From NCBI GenBank assembly GCA_009780825.1, contig WQZH01000002.1, positions 62,001 through 126,000 on the forward strand: DNA of 64,000 nucleotides. The letters run 5' to 3'. Each line of letters starts with the position of its first letter. The first letter of the stretch is position 1. This document shows, piece by piece, positions 45,872 through 54,505 of this stretch. The notes below the pieces were generated by a model. The model did not search any database, had not been told where the DNA came from, and was given only the letters and a program-made list of their open reading frames with translations. This DNA is from Desulfobulbus sp. (GTDB lineage: Bacteria > Desulfobacterota > Desulfobulbia > Desulfobulbales > Desulfobulbaceae). Position numbers and translations under genes: made by a program.

Positions 45872-46585
45872 ATGGCAAGCCCAGCACAACTCAAAACCGC
45901 GGGATCGTTCCTGCTGATCACCTTCGTCGCGGTTCTCATCGTCATCTTCATGCCGATTTTTCCGGGTCTCACCGAAGGAAAAAAGGTGACCGGCCTTGAT
46001 TTCATCGACAACTTTTTTAACCAACTCGCCAAAAGCTCCGCCTACTACATTCCCGACCAGATCAAGAAAGCAGAAAAGTACAATGGTCAGCAGTTCAGCT
46101 TCACCATGAAGACAAAATCCGCCGATGAGGCTGCTGCCACGGTGAAACTGCTCGCCACCGACCATATCACCGCCGCCGTCGAAGGCGAGAAGGTAAAGGT
46201 CAACGGCGATCTCGGCGCCTTGCTCACGGTCGTGCTCAAGGATGCCGATCTGCTGTACAAGAACGACGACAAAGCCCTGGCCGCAAAGTATGGTGTTGAC
46301 GGACAGCGGACCATCTATACCTGGTACCAGCTTCTGGGCGCCATGGTGAAGGAGATGAAGGACAAGCCTGACCAAGCCGTACAGGCACAAGCAAAGTTCA
46401 TTCAAGGCTGTATGTCTAAGGCGATCGAACCGGCATACAACTTCTATCAGGTAGAAGCCAAGCCGGTGAAAGAAGAAATGATGCTGTTGATAGCAGCCCT
46501 CGCCTTCTATGTCATCTACACCGTCTGGTATGGCTTTGGCCTCATGTATCTCTTCGAAGGATTAGGCATCAAGATTGATCATTGA
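45872..46585 (+). CDS. Membrane protein downstream of TauE exporter
   Basis: A 237-residue protein with an N-terminal membrane segment (about 10-30, FLLITFVAVLIVIFMPIFPG), a soluble extracytoplasmic region of about 170 residues, and a second membrane segment near the C-terminus (about 203-227). It begins two bases after the TauE stop, so it is co-translated and may be an accessory subunit. No family is recognised. A strong terminator follows. Confidence 0.7.
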   Translation: MASPAQLKTAGSFLLITFVAVLIVIFMPIFPGLTEGKKVTGLDFIDNFFNQLAKSSAYYIPDQIKKAEKYNGQQFSFTMKTKSADEAAATVKLLATDHITAAVEGEKVKVNGDLGALLTVVLKDADLLYKNDDKALAAKYGVDGQRTIYTWYQLLGAMVKEMKDKPDQAVQAQAKFIQGCMSKAIEPAYNFYQVEAKPVKEEMMLLIAALAFYVIYTVWYGFGLMYLFEGLGIKIDH

Positions 46586-46605
46586 TTCGTAATCTGTCCG
46601 TATCC

Positions 46606-46645
46606 GGGGCGGCGGGGAATTCGTTTCCATCGCCGCCCTTTTTTT
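46606..46645 (+). terminator. Rho-independent terminator of TauE operon 2
   Basis: Stem GGGCGGCG (46607-46614) / CGCCGCCC (46631-46638) with a 16-base loop that can extend pairing (GGAA/TTCC), followed by T7. Confidence 0.88.
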
Positions 46646-46998
46646 CTCGCCCGCCACGCCTCGGCTCGATCGCTCCCTCATCGTGGTGCTGCGCCGGTTA
46701 CGGCGGCTCGAGCTTTCCGGCCACCCTCTGGCCCCCCTGCCCCCCGCCACCGGCTCCAAAAGAAATATTGTATTCTTGCCCAAAGGTATTGTATTCTCGT
46801 CGGATATCCTCATCCGTTCGGTTATCTGCGCCATGGTCGAGGCCATGGCGAACCGCGGCGAACCGCGGCACCACCTTACGGCCCAAGAGAGGCGCGGCAC
46901 CGGCAATCGCATTGCGGCCCCGGTTCCTGAGCGATTCACCTGCCGGATCGGTCCGGTTGGCGATGCCCTTACCAACCCGGGTGAATCAAGATCCCGGC

Positions 46999-47100
46999 CA
47001 GATTCTCCTTGACCGGCTCCACGTCTTGGGCTATCTCACCATCCGTGCCCGGCAACCGGACATGGTGATGACCGATCCCGGAGCGAGGCAACTTTACGCA
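46999..47100 (+). pseudogene. Remnant of a third PEP-synthase-like C-terminus
   Basis: In the frame of the following response regulator, the translation contains LDRLHVLGYLTIRARQPDMV. This aligns with RLKILGYLTLHTRQLDMIMG of PEP-synthase-like protein 1 and RMDILGRLLIFTRQLDMLMT of protein 2. The rest of the gene is gone: 46646-46998 shows no further similarity. It looks like the last about 35 codons of a deleted third copy that stood upstream of a receiver. Confidence 0.6.
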
Positions 47101-47136
47101 GCACCTTCATTCGAAACATTAGGGAAACGTTGCATC

Positions 47137-47562
47137 ATGCGTGAACAGGCCTTCCAACTCGAAGCAACGCTCAAGATTCACCTCTTGCTGGTAGACGACG
47201 ACCGTGAGTTCAAAGAGATCATGCAAAAGCACCTGTCGCGGATGGGGGTCCGCCTCAGCGTTTCCGAATGTTGTCTCGCCGCGCTGGACCTCTTGGCAAC
47301 CCTGAATGCCGATGTAGTGATCATGGATATGAACATGCCGGGGATGAACGGCATCCAGTGTCTCCGCAAGGTCAAGGAGCGCTGGCCGTTGGTCGAGGTG
47401 GTCATCCTGACTGGCCATGCCTCGGTCCAATCGGGAATCGAGGGCATGGAAAGCGGCGCCTTCGATTATTGCCTCAAACCCATCGATGTCCATGAGCTGA
47501 TCGAAAAGATCGAACTGGCCGCCCAGAAAGCCCTGATCAACCGGGGGAACGCCCTCCTGTAA
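47137..47562 (+). CDS. Single-domain response regulator E
   Basis: A 141-residue receiver: LLLVDDDREFKEIM, acceptor Asp64 in VVIMDMNMPGMNG, VILTGHAS, and YCLKP. The frame is open upstream for another 185 codons, but that part has no coding character apart from the dikinase-like remnant, so the ATG at 47137 is chosen. No other signalling gene is adjacent now, which fits loss of its former neighbour. Confidence 0.88.
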   Translation: MREQAFQLEATLKIHLLLVDDDREFKEIMQKHLSRMGVRLSVSECCLAALDLLATLNADVVIMDMNMPGMNGIQCLRKVKERWPLVEVVILTGHASVQSGIEGMESGAFDYCLKPIDVHELIEKIELAAQKALINRGNALL

Positions 47563-47677
47563 TCGTACCCGCCGTTTTCTCGGCCCCCCTGGCGTATCCT
47601 GCGCACAACACGTCATTGCCCCGTCGCCCGCTGCTTGGGTTGCGCCGAATCCAGTTGCCCTTTGCCGTACGCCAAAC

Positions 47678-47715
47678 AAAAAGTCCCCCCGGCCAAGCGG
47701 GCCGAGGGGACTTTT
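47678..47715. terminator. Bidirectional rho-independent terminator
   Basis: A long GC-rich stem (AAAAAGTCCCCCCGGCC against GGGCCGAGGGGACTTTT, imperfect by one bulge) with a short AAGC loop. It lies between convergent response regulator E and ilvC and serves both. Confidence 0.88.
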
Positions 47716-47752
47716 CACTGCGGACGCGACCAGAAAAGTGGGCGCGCTCAGC

Positions 47753-49228
47753 TCAGATGATAGGCTTCATCGCGCCCATGTGGGAACGCAGCTCCTCTCC
47801 CACCTGCTCGATCAAGGTGTAGCGGATGGCGGCATTGACGCCGATCAATTCGATATTGTCCACCGAGTTGTCCTGTCCATCCAACTCCTTGCCGATGACA
47901 TCGGTATCGACAGACTTCATGAAATCCGCCAGAAGCGGCACGGCCTGATGGGCGAACAGATAGCAGCCATACTCGGCGGTATCGGAAATGACCACGTTCA
48001 TCTCGTAGAGCTTCTTGCGGGCAATGAGGTTGGCGATCAGCGGCACCTCGTGCAGGCTCTCATAGTAGGCCGACTCCTCCTTGATGCCGGAGGCCACTAT
48101 GGTGTCGAAGGCCAGCTCCACGCCCGCCTTGATCATGGCCACCATGAGGATGCCCTTGTCGAAATATTCCTGTTCGCTGATCTCGACGGCGGCGGCCGGC
48201 GTCTTTTCAAAGGCGGTTTCCGCGGTTTTGGCGCGCCAGCCGAGCAGCTTCTTGTCGTCGTTGGCCCAGTCTTTCATCATGGTTTTGGAAAAAACGCCGG
48301 ACATGATGTCGTCCATGTGCTTCTCAAACAGCGGGGTCAGGATCTCCTTGATCTCCTCGGAAAGATAGTAGGCGCGGATCTTGGCCGGATTGGACAGACG
48401 ATCCATCATGTTGGTGATGCCGCCGTGCTTGAGCGCCTCGGTGATGGTCTCCCAGCCGTACTGGATCAGCTTGGTGGCATAGCCGGGGTCAATACCCTGC
48501 TTGACCATCTTGTTGAAGCAGAGCAGGCTGCCGGCCTGGAGCATGCCGCAGAGGATGGTCTGCTCGCCCATCAGGTCGCTCTTGACCTCCGCCACAAAGG
48601 ACGACTGCAGCACGCCGGCTCGATGGCCGCCGGTTCCGGCGGCATAGGCCTTGGCGAGGTCCCAGCCCTCGCCTTTGGGGTCGTTCTCACGATGGACCGC
48701 GATCAGAGTGGGTACGCCGAAACCGCGCTTGTATTCCTCGCGCACTTCGGTTCCCGGCGATTTCGGCGCCACCATGATGACGGTCAGATCCTCGCGGATC
48801 TGCATCCCTTCCTCGACGATGTTGAAGCCGTGGGAATAGGAAAGGCAGGCCTCCTTCTTCATCAGCGGCATGATGGCGGCGACCACCTTGGAGTGCTGCT
48901 TGTCCGGCGTGAGGTTAATCACCAAGTCGGCGGCAGGGATCATCTGCTTATAGTTGCCGACGGCAAAGCCATTGTCGGTGGCGTTTTTCCAGCTCTGGCG
49001 TTTCTCGGCGATGGCCGAATCGCGCAGGGCGTAGGAGACGTCCAGGCCGGAGTCGCGCAGATTGAGACCCTGGTGCAGCCCTTGGGCGCCGCAGCCAACA
49101 ATAACGATCTTCTTGCCCTTGAGCTTGTCAACGCCATCAGCGAATTCAGCTGCATCCATGAAGCGGCATTTGCCCAGTTCCTCCAGTTGCAGGCGCAACG
49201 GCAGGGTATTGAAGTAGTTCTGTCCCAT
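47753..49228 (-). CDS. ilvC: Ketol-acid reductoisomerase, class II
   Basis: A 491-residue NADPH-dependent enzyme of valine and isoleucine synthesis, in the long (class II, enterobacterial) form. The N-terminus [20 protein letters not shown] matches the E. coli pattern (xxNYFNTLNLRQQL), and the length is equal to that of E. coli IlvC. The NADP site is [21 protein letters not shown] Mg-binding segment is seen in [16 protein letters not shown]. The duplicated C-terminal knotted domain is present. The start at 49228 follows AGAGGAA. No other branched-chain genes are adjacent. Confidence 0.96.
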   Translation of the reverse strand: MGQNYFNTLPLRLQLEELGKCRFMDAAEFADGVDKLKGKKIVIVGCGAQGLHQGLNLRDSGLDVSYALRDSAIAEKRQSWKNATDNGFAVGNYKQMIPAADLVINLTPDKQHSKVVAAIMPLMKKEACLSYSHGFNIVEEGMQIREDLTVIMVAPKSPGTEVREEYKRGFGVPTLIAVHRENDPKGEGWDLAKAYAAGTGGHRAGVLQSSFVAEVKSDLMGEQTILCGMLQAGSLLCFNKMVKQGIDPGYATKLIQYGWETITEALKHGGITNMMDRLSNPAKIRAYYLSEEIKEILTPLFEKHMDDIMSGVFSKTMMKDWANDDKKLLGWRAKTAETAFEKTPAAAVEISEQEYFDKGILMVAMIKAGVELAFDTIVASGIKEESAYYESLHEVPLIANLIARKKLYEMNVVISDTAEYGCYLFAHQAVPLLADFMKSVDTDVIGKELDGQDNSVDNIELIGVNAAIRYTLIEQVGEELRSHMGAMKPII

Positions 49229-50254
49229 GATCATTCCTCTTTTGTTGGGGTAATTGGAGTGGAGATTGCGGAACCATGGGATATGCCAGAGCGCCAATAG
49301 CCTTGACCATCTCGGTCCCGGTTCGGTTTTTCCTTCACCATAGCTGGAATTACTTATTGCGGAACGTAACGTATTCGCAATTCATTTTCACAAAAAACAG
49401 AAGACGGCGCACAGTATGCGCCGCTCCGCCTATACCACGGAACGCATCTTGTTTCCGCATTTTTATGGAGAAGCGCACCTCGGGCGCGGGCAGCGGCCAA
49501 AAGAGGAGCTTATTAATGCGTACGTTATTCACCGAACACTGACCAGCGTTTTTTCTGTCATTCCGACGAGCACAGCGAGGAGAAATCTATAAATATCTCC
49601 GTGAGTTCTCGCGCAAGCCAAGGAGGTTTCTCCCTGTGGTCGAAACGACGAAACAAGGGCTGTTGTCCGGTGATTGATGACCGTATTCATACCTTTTTTG
49701 GTCAACACAGCGGATCGTCCCCGTTTTCCGGATAGCCGACCCCGATACGGACCGCTGACCAGCCAGCCCTGCCCTGCCGCCGCTTGACACAATTCCTTGT
49801 AGCTCTCCAGTCATGGATGATAAAAAAATTCCTTGGTCCGATGGGCGGCAACCAAAATATCCTGCCATCGGACCTGGCGTAGCGAAGCGGAAAAGTTGTG
49901 GGCTGGGGTTCCGTTTTTGCCGTTCCCGCCCGATCCTCCAACACTGTCGCTACCTGCCGCAGGTTGGAGCATCAACCCTGCGACTAGAACGAAATTCTAC
50001 CGGAAAGACAACGGGAATCTGCCCCACATATTCAGAAGCAAGGACTCCTGGCGCCAACTGGCTCGGACCGTGAACCCATCAGGCGCGAGGTCCACGGAAA
50101 GACTTGAGGCCAGAGGCAAACTCTGGCAAAATAAGCAGTTGTCCCATATCTGATCCGGCACCACCGGGCGCAACCGACGCAGGCCAAACCGGTGGGCACG
50201 ACTCTGCGGGTATGTTGCCGGATTGTGTTCCATTTGCCGAAACCATACGCTGCC
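49229..50254. other. Gene-poor kilobase
   Basis: About 1 kb between ilvC and the LysE-type gene. Frames on both strands show no recognised motif or ribosome-binding site. It holds the REP-like palindrome at 49557-49649. Nothing else was identified; decayed coding sequence cannot be excluded. Confidence 0.4.
49557..49649. repeat. REP-like imperfect palindrome
   Basis: Left arm begins GTCATTCCGACGAGCACAGC and runs to 49588; the right arm (49620-49649) is its degraded reverse complement, ending GTGGTCGAAACGAC. The GTCATTCCGA...CGAGGA core is typical of dispersed extragenic palindromes in many bacterial genomes. Only one copy lies in this window. Confidence 0.6.
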
Positions 50255-50881
50255 ATGATCCCATTCGATGTCCTTTTTCTGTTCACCGCCGCATCCGCAG
50301 CTCTCGCCATCACGCCAGGGCCTGACAATCTTTTTGTCCTTACCCAATCGGCGCTGTACGGGCGCAAGGCGGGCTTGCTGATCACGCTTGGCCTGTGCAC
50401 CGGACTGCTGGTCCATACCAGCGCCGTCGCCTTGGGGATAGCCGTCATCTTGCACAAGTCCGCCGTCGCGTTCAACGCGCTCAAGATGATCGGCGCCGGC
50501 TATCTCCTCTATCTGGCGTGGCAGGCGTTTCGCGCCGGAGCTGTTGACCCGGCTGCGCAAAAAAGCGGCCCCATGGGAGGATGGGCGCTGTATGCCAGAG
50601 GCATCCTGATGAATGTCACCAACCCCAAGGTGGCCATTTTCTTTTTGGCCTTTCTGCCGCAGTTCACCGATCCGGGCCGTGGCCTCATCCCCCTCCAGAT
50701 CGTCCTGCTGGGCGCGGTGTTCATGATCTGCACCCTCGTTGTCTTTGGCGGCATCGCCTGGGCCGCGGGCCACATCGGCCAATGGCTCAGCAATTCGAGG
50801 CGCGTCCAGGTTGTCCTGCATCGTGCGGCAGGCTCGATTTTCATGCTTCTGGCCGGCCGCCTGGCGTTCAGCAGGCAATGA
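50255..50881 (+). CDS. LysE/RhtB family exporter
   Basis: A 208-residue inner-membrane protein of the LysE/RhtB family, exporting amino acids or related metabolites. Typical features are AITPGPDNLFVLTQSALYGR near residues 17-36, LGAGYLLYLAWQ-like IGAGYLLYLAWQAFR, and GILMNVTNPKVAIFFLAFLP. About six membrane segments are visible. The start at 50255 (MIPFDVLFLF) is chosen because the 21 codons before it are not family-like; no strong Shine-Dalgarno is present. It appears to be monocistronic. Confidence 0.88.
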   Translation: MIPFDVLFLFTAASAALAITPGPDNLFVLTQSALYGRKAGLLITLGLCTGLLVHTSAVALGIAVILHKSAVAFNALKMIGAGYLLYLAWQAFRAGAVDPAAQKSGPMGGWALYARGILMNVTNPKVAIFFLAFLPQFTDPGRGLIPLQIVLLGAVFMICTLVVFGGIAWAAGHIGQWLSNSRRVQVVLHRAAGSIFMLLAGRLAFSRQ

Positions 50882-51038
50882 ACTCGTCCGCGATCCGGTG
50901 GGATGGCCCTGTCTGATCCGGTTTCCCAGCTCCCCCCTGAACACTCGCCCGCCAGGAAGCGGGCAACTGACCTTTTTGCCTATCAAACGCTTGAGTTAAG
51001 ATCCATGGCTCAGCGACAACCGTCAGAATCAAAAAATC

Positions 51039-51809
51039 ATGCCTACCCCGCTGCATCAGAAATCCACGCTGGCCGAAATCGAACAGCGCTTTGACCAGGA
51101 TGTCGAACGGTTTTCCAACCTGGAAACGGGCCAGATCGCGACGATCGATGCGCCGTTGGCAATGGAATTGATCACCTCCGCGGCCATGGCGGCCACGCCG
51201 GTCATAACCAAAATCCTCGATATCGGATGCGGCGCGGGCAACAATACGATCAAGCTGCTGCGCAGTCATGGCGGCAACTTCGACTGCGACCTGAACGATC
51301 TCAGCATGCCCATGCTCACCCGGGCACGGCAAAGGGTCGCGCAAGAGACCAGGGGCCGGGTGAACATCATTTACGGAGATGTCCGGACAGCCCGTCTTGC
51401 AGACGATGACTACGACATCATCCTGGCGGCGGCGGTGCTTCACCATCTCCGCGACGAACAGGACTGGACCAGGACATTCACCAAGATCTATCGTTTGCTC
51501 AAACCAGGGGGCTCATTCTGGGTGACCGATCTGGTCGCTCACGAAATCGATCAGGTGCAGCAACTCATGTGGCACCGTTATGGCGAGTACCTTGAAGCGA
51601 CAGGCGGGAAAGACTACCGGGAACGGGTCTTTCGCTACATCGACAAGGAAGATTCCCCTCGTCCGGTCACGTTTCAACTGGATCTGATGCGCAAGGTGGG
51701 ATTTTGCTCCGTGGATCTGCTGCATAAAAACTCCTGTTTCGCCGCCTTCGGCGGCATCAAGGGCTGCCCCCCGGGAAAACCCTCTTGCCGCCATGCTGCC
51801 GGCAGTTGA
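51039..51809 (+). CDS. Class I SAM-dependent methyltransferase
   Basis: A 256-residue cytosolic methyltransferase. Motif I is ILDIGCGAGNNTIKLL (residues about 59-74), followed by the acidic strand FDCDLNDLSMPML, motif II region NIIYGDVRTARL, and AAAVLHHLRDEQDW with LLKPGGSFWVTDL. The C-terminus has several Cys residues (GFCSVDLL, NSCFAAFGG, GCPPGKPSC). The substrate cannot be inferred from sequence or neighbours. Confidence 0.87.
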   Translation: MPTPLHQKSTLAEIEQRFDQDVERFSNLETGQIATIDAPLAMELITSAAMAATPVITKILDIGCGAGNNTIKLLRSHGGNFDCDLNDLSMPMLTRARQRVAQETRGRVNIIYGDVRTARLADDDYDIILAAAVLHHLRDEQDWTRTFTKIYRLLKPGGSFWVTDLVAHEIDQVQQLMWHRYGEYLEATGGKDYRERVFRYIDKEDSPRPVTFQLDLMRKVGFCSVDLLHKNSCFAAFGGIKGCPPGKPSCRHAAGS

Positions 51810-51897
51810 ACCGGCAGCGTACTGCATTTCACCCGCGCGCCAGCAAATTTTGGCCAGCAGGTGAAACCACTTCTCGACTCATTCAAGGAGGAAAGCG

Positions 51898-53532
51898 ATG
51901 CCAAATCCCAACACGCCGTTTCATCCCATCATCTATGTGCGCGGCTATGCCATGACAGCCGACGAAATCGATGCGACCACCGCGGACCCCTTTTGCGGCT
52001 TCAACCTTGGTTCAACGGTGTACCGGGCGGTACCGGACAAGGAGAGAGCCCCGCGCAAGTTCATTTTTCAGTCGCCGGTGGTGCGCCTCGCCTCGGATTT
52101 CAAATACGGGAACATCTACCAGGATGGATACGACATCCTGGACGACGAATGGGAAACCGACGCCACCGGCAAGTCCACGGGCAACCGGCTTGCCAGCCGC
52201 TCCATCATCATCTTCCGCTACTATGACCAGGCATCGAGGATGCTGGGAAGCGGCAAGACGCCATCCATCGACGATTTTGCCCGGCAGTTGGGCGATCTCG
52301 TGCTGCGCGTGCGGGATCTGGTCTGCAGAAATGAGCAAAATGGCGTCGGCCAGGAGGATTTTCGCTGCTATCTGGTGGCCCATTCCATGGGTGGCCTGAT
52401 CTGCCGGGCCTTGCTCCAGAATCCGCAAAACGATCCCCGAAAGGCGGGCCGATACGTGGACAAACTCTTCACCTATGCCACGCCCCACAACGGTATCGAA
52501 GTGGCCGGCATGAACGTCCCCAACTGGTTCAGCTTAAATGACATGAACAACTTCAACCGGGAGAGAATGGCCCAATACCTGGGGTTGACGGCACCTATGA
52601 GCAAGCCGCCGGACGACCGGGTGGACTGGCTCCCGGAAGAGCGCTTTTCCCCCGAACGGGTCTTTTGCATGGTGGGCACGAACCGCATGGACTATGAAGT
52701 TGCCATGGGTCTGTCACGGACGTTTTCCGGACATGGCAGCGATGGGCTGGTACGGATCGACAATGCGACCCTGCGCGGGCTCAAGAGCAACGGACAACCG
52801 GGCCAACCATGCGCCAAGGCCTTTGCCTACCGGTCCCATTCGGGTTACTACGGCATCGTGAACAGCGAGGAGGCCTACCAGAATCTTACCCGGTTCCTGT
52901 TCGGCAATGTCCGGGTGGATATCTGGCTGGACGTCACAGACATCCGCTTGCCCGTGGAGGTGCAAAAACAGCAGGATGCCGGCAAGCAGATCAACGCGCT
53001 CTACCAGTTTGAGATCCTGGCCTCTCCCAGGGGCAAGCTGTGGTATCTCACCCGCCGCACCGCCGTGGAGGACTCCGTCGCCTGCATGAGTCACGCCAAC
53101 TGGCTGGCCGCGCCCAAGGAGAATGGGAGCTTGTACCTCTCCACCGTGTTCCTCGCCAACCGGGCAAAGGTGAATCCTGACCGCGCCACCTTGGCATACT
53201 GCCTCACCCTCAACGTGCGCGTTCCGGATTACGAAATCGAAAGGAAACTCTGGATCAACGAACATTATGAAGGGAGCTACCTGTTTCGCGACCAAATCCT
53301 CGTGGAGATGGTTCCGCCCTCCACGCCTGGCGCCAAATGGAAAGTCAGCTCTTCCTGGCAGGGAACAGGCCTTAACCTCACGACTACCGAAATGAATGGC
53401 AAAGCTCTCCAGGCCGGCAAGATTGAGCTGAAGATTCCGCTGTCCTCTGCCGGAACAACAAGCCCCGGGATCGACGGACAACTGCGTTTCATCGTTTCGG
53501 CATGGAATCCCGATGCCGTCATGGAGACGTAG
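51898..53532 (+). CDS. Lipase-like alpha/beta hydrolase
   Basis: A 544-residue protein without a signal peptide. It starts with HPIIYVRGYAMTADEID, where an alpha/beta hydrolase oxyanion strand would be. The nucleophile elbow is LVAHSMGGLICRALLQ (Ser about residue 165), and TYATPHNGIEVAGM follows as in PGAP1/lipase-type hydrolases. Residues about 335-544 form a separate beta-rich domain of unknown role, starting NVRVDIWLDVTDIRLPVEVQ. The start follows GGAGG. Whether it acts on lipid esters or other substrates is unknown. Confidence 0.8.
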   Translation: MPNPNTPFHPIIYVRGYAMTADEIDATTADPFCGFNLGSTVYRAVPDKERAPRKFIFQSPVVRLASDFKYGNIYQDGYDILDDEWETDATGKSTGNRLASRSIIIFRYYDQASRMLGSGKTPSIDDFARQLGDLVLRVRDLVCRNEQNGVGQEDFRCYLVAHSMGGLICRALLQNPQNDPRKAGRYVDKLFTYATPHNGIEVAGMNVPNWFSLNDMNNFNRERMAQYLGLTAPMSKPPDDRVDWLPEERFSPERVFCMVGTNRMDYEVAMGLSRTFSGHGSDGLVRIDNATLRGLKSNGQPGQPCAKAFAYRSHSGYYGIVNSEEAYQNLTRFLFGNVRVDIWLDVTDIRLPVEVQKQQDAGKQINALYQFEILASPRGKLWYLTRRTAVEDSVACMSHANWLAAPKENGSLYLSTVFLANRAKVNPDRATLAYCLTLNVRVPDYEIERKLWINEHYEGSYLFRDQILVEMVPPSTPGAKWKVSSSWQGTGLNLTTTEMNGKALQAGKIELKIPLSSAGTTSPGIDGQLRFIVSAWNPDAVMET

Positions 53533-53629
53533 GCGCCTTGAGAGCGACCTTCCTGTCAGGTCAAAATTTGTTTGGGCGGCCGAGAGCAAACGGGTGGTTA
53601 TTTGCGGCTTGACTATGGCCCGGCAATTC

Positions 53630-54082
53630 GCCACAAATCTTCTTGAAAAAAGGCTCTTTTCCGTTGTACTGAGTAATAAAAGATGGGCTGCATGCACGTC
53701 CGCGCTGCCGGTGGCGGCAGCGCTGGAGCAGGGCGGCTGTTTTGTGCGTCCCGGTTCGTTTTTTCAGTTCGAGACGATTCCTACAGTGTGGCGGTTTGAC
53801 ACGGGATGAATGATCGGTTTTAATAAAGATATTCATTCATGTTCATGGTGGAAACCTTCCTGCCATAAATCTTCTTGAAAAAAGGCTCTTTTCCGTTGTA
53901 CTGAGTAATAAAAGATAGCCTACAGCCCGTCCATGCTGCCGGTGGCGGCAGCGCGGGAGCGGGCGGCTGTCTTGTGCGTCCCGGTTCGTTCAATTCGGGA
54001 TGATTCCTACAATGTGGTGGCTTGATACAGGATAGCTGATCGGTTTTAATGAATACATTCATATTGATGGTGGAGACTTGCC
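53630..54082 (+). repeat. Two direct copies of a 220-230 bp leader
   Basis: Copy 1 (53630-53861) and copy 2 (53862-54082) share AAATCTTCTTGAAAAAAGGC at the start, then long identical stretches including a run through CTGAGTAATAAAAGAT, CTGCCGGTGGCGGCAGCG, TGTGCGTCCCGGTTCGTT, and TGATCGGTTTTAAT. Copy 2 ends at the ATG of the next gene; copy 1 ends in the equivalent ribosome-binding segment (GGTGGAAACC...GCCAT) but with no gene. It appears to be a duplicated promoter/leader. Confidence 0.85.
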
Positions 54083-54505
54083 ATGCAGCGCGCCTCTAAG
54101 TCGAAGAAAGTTATTTTGTCCATTGATGACATTCCCTCGAATTTAATCGCCATAAAAAATATTCTGGAGCCCTTGTTCGATATCCGCCTCGCCAAAGACG
54201 GAGCACAGGCGCTCGCGCTGCTGAAGCGGGAACGGGTCGACCTGGTGCTGCTGGATATCGAAATGCCGGGCTATAATGGGTTTGAACTGTTGCAGGCCAT
54301 ACGGGAGGATCTGGCGCTTGTGCATCTCCCCGTCATCTTTGTGACGACGCATGACTCACCCCGCTTTGCCCAGCGCGCCACTGAAGCGGGCGCGAACGGG
54401 TATATTCTCAAACCGTTCAAACCAAGCCTGCTGCTGCAACAGGTTCTGGAACATCTGGACATGGATGCCCCCACGGCACACCAGAATAATATCTATTCCC
54501 CCTGA
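54083..54505 (+). CDS. Single-domain response regulator F
   Basis: A 140-residue receiver: ILSIDDIPSNLIAIK (acidic pair), acceptor Asp58 in LVLLDIEMPGYNG, VIFVTTHD and YILKP. This is the type found in hybrid kinases. It starts at the end of the duplicated leader, and its stop shares one base with the next start (TGATG), indicating translational coupling with the following phosphorelay gene. Confidence 0.92.
   Translation: MQRASKSKKVILSIDDIPSNLIAIKNILEPLFDIRLAKDGAQALALLKRERVDLVLLDIEMPGYNGFELLQAIREDLALVHLPVIFVTTHDSPRFAQRATEAGANGYILKPFKPSLLLQQVLEHLDMDAPTAHQNNIYSP

Noticed and set aside
46582..47136. Upstream extension of response regulator E
   Set aside because: The frame is open, but a terminator lies within it and only the dikinase-like remnant near 47.0 kb looks coding; the receiver starts naturally at 47137.
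47738..49300. 520-codon open frame opposite ilvC
   Set aside because: Antisense shadow of a strongly recognised enzyme.
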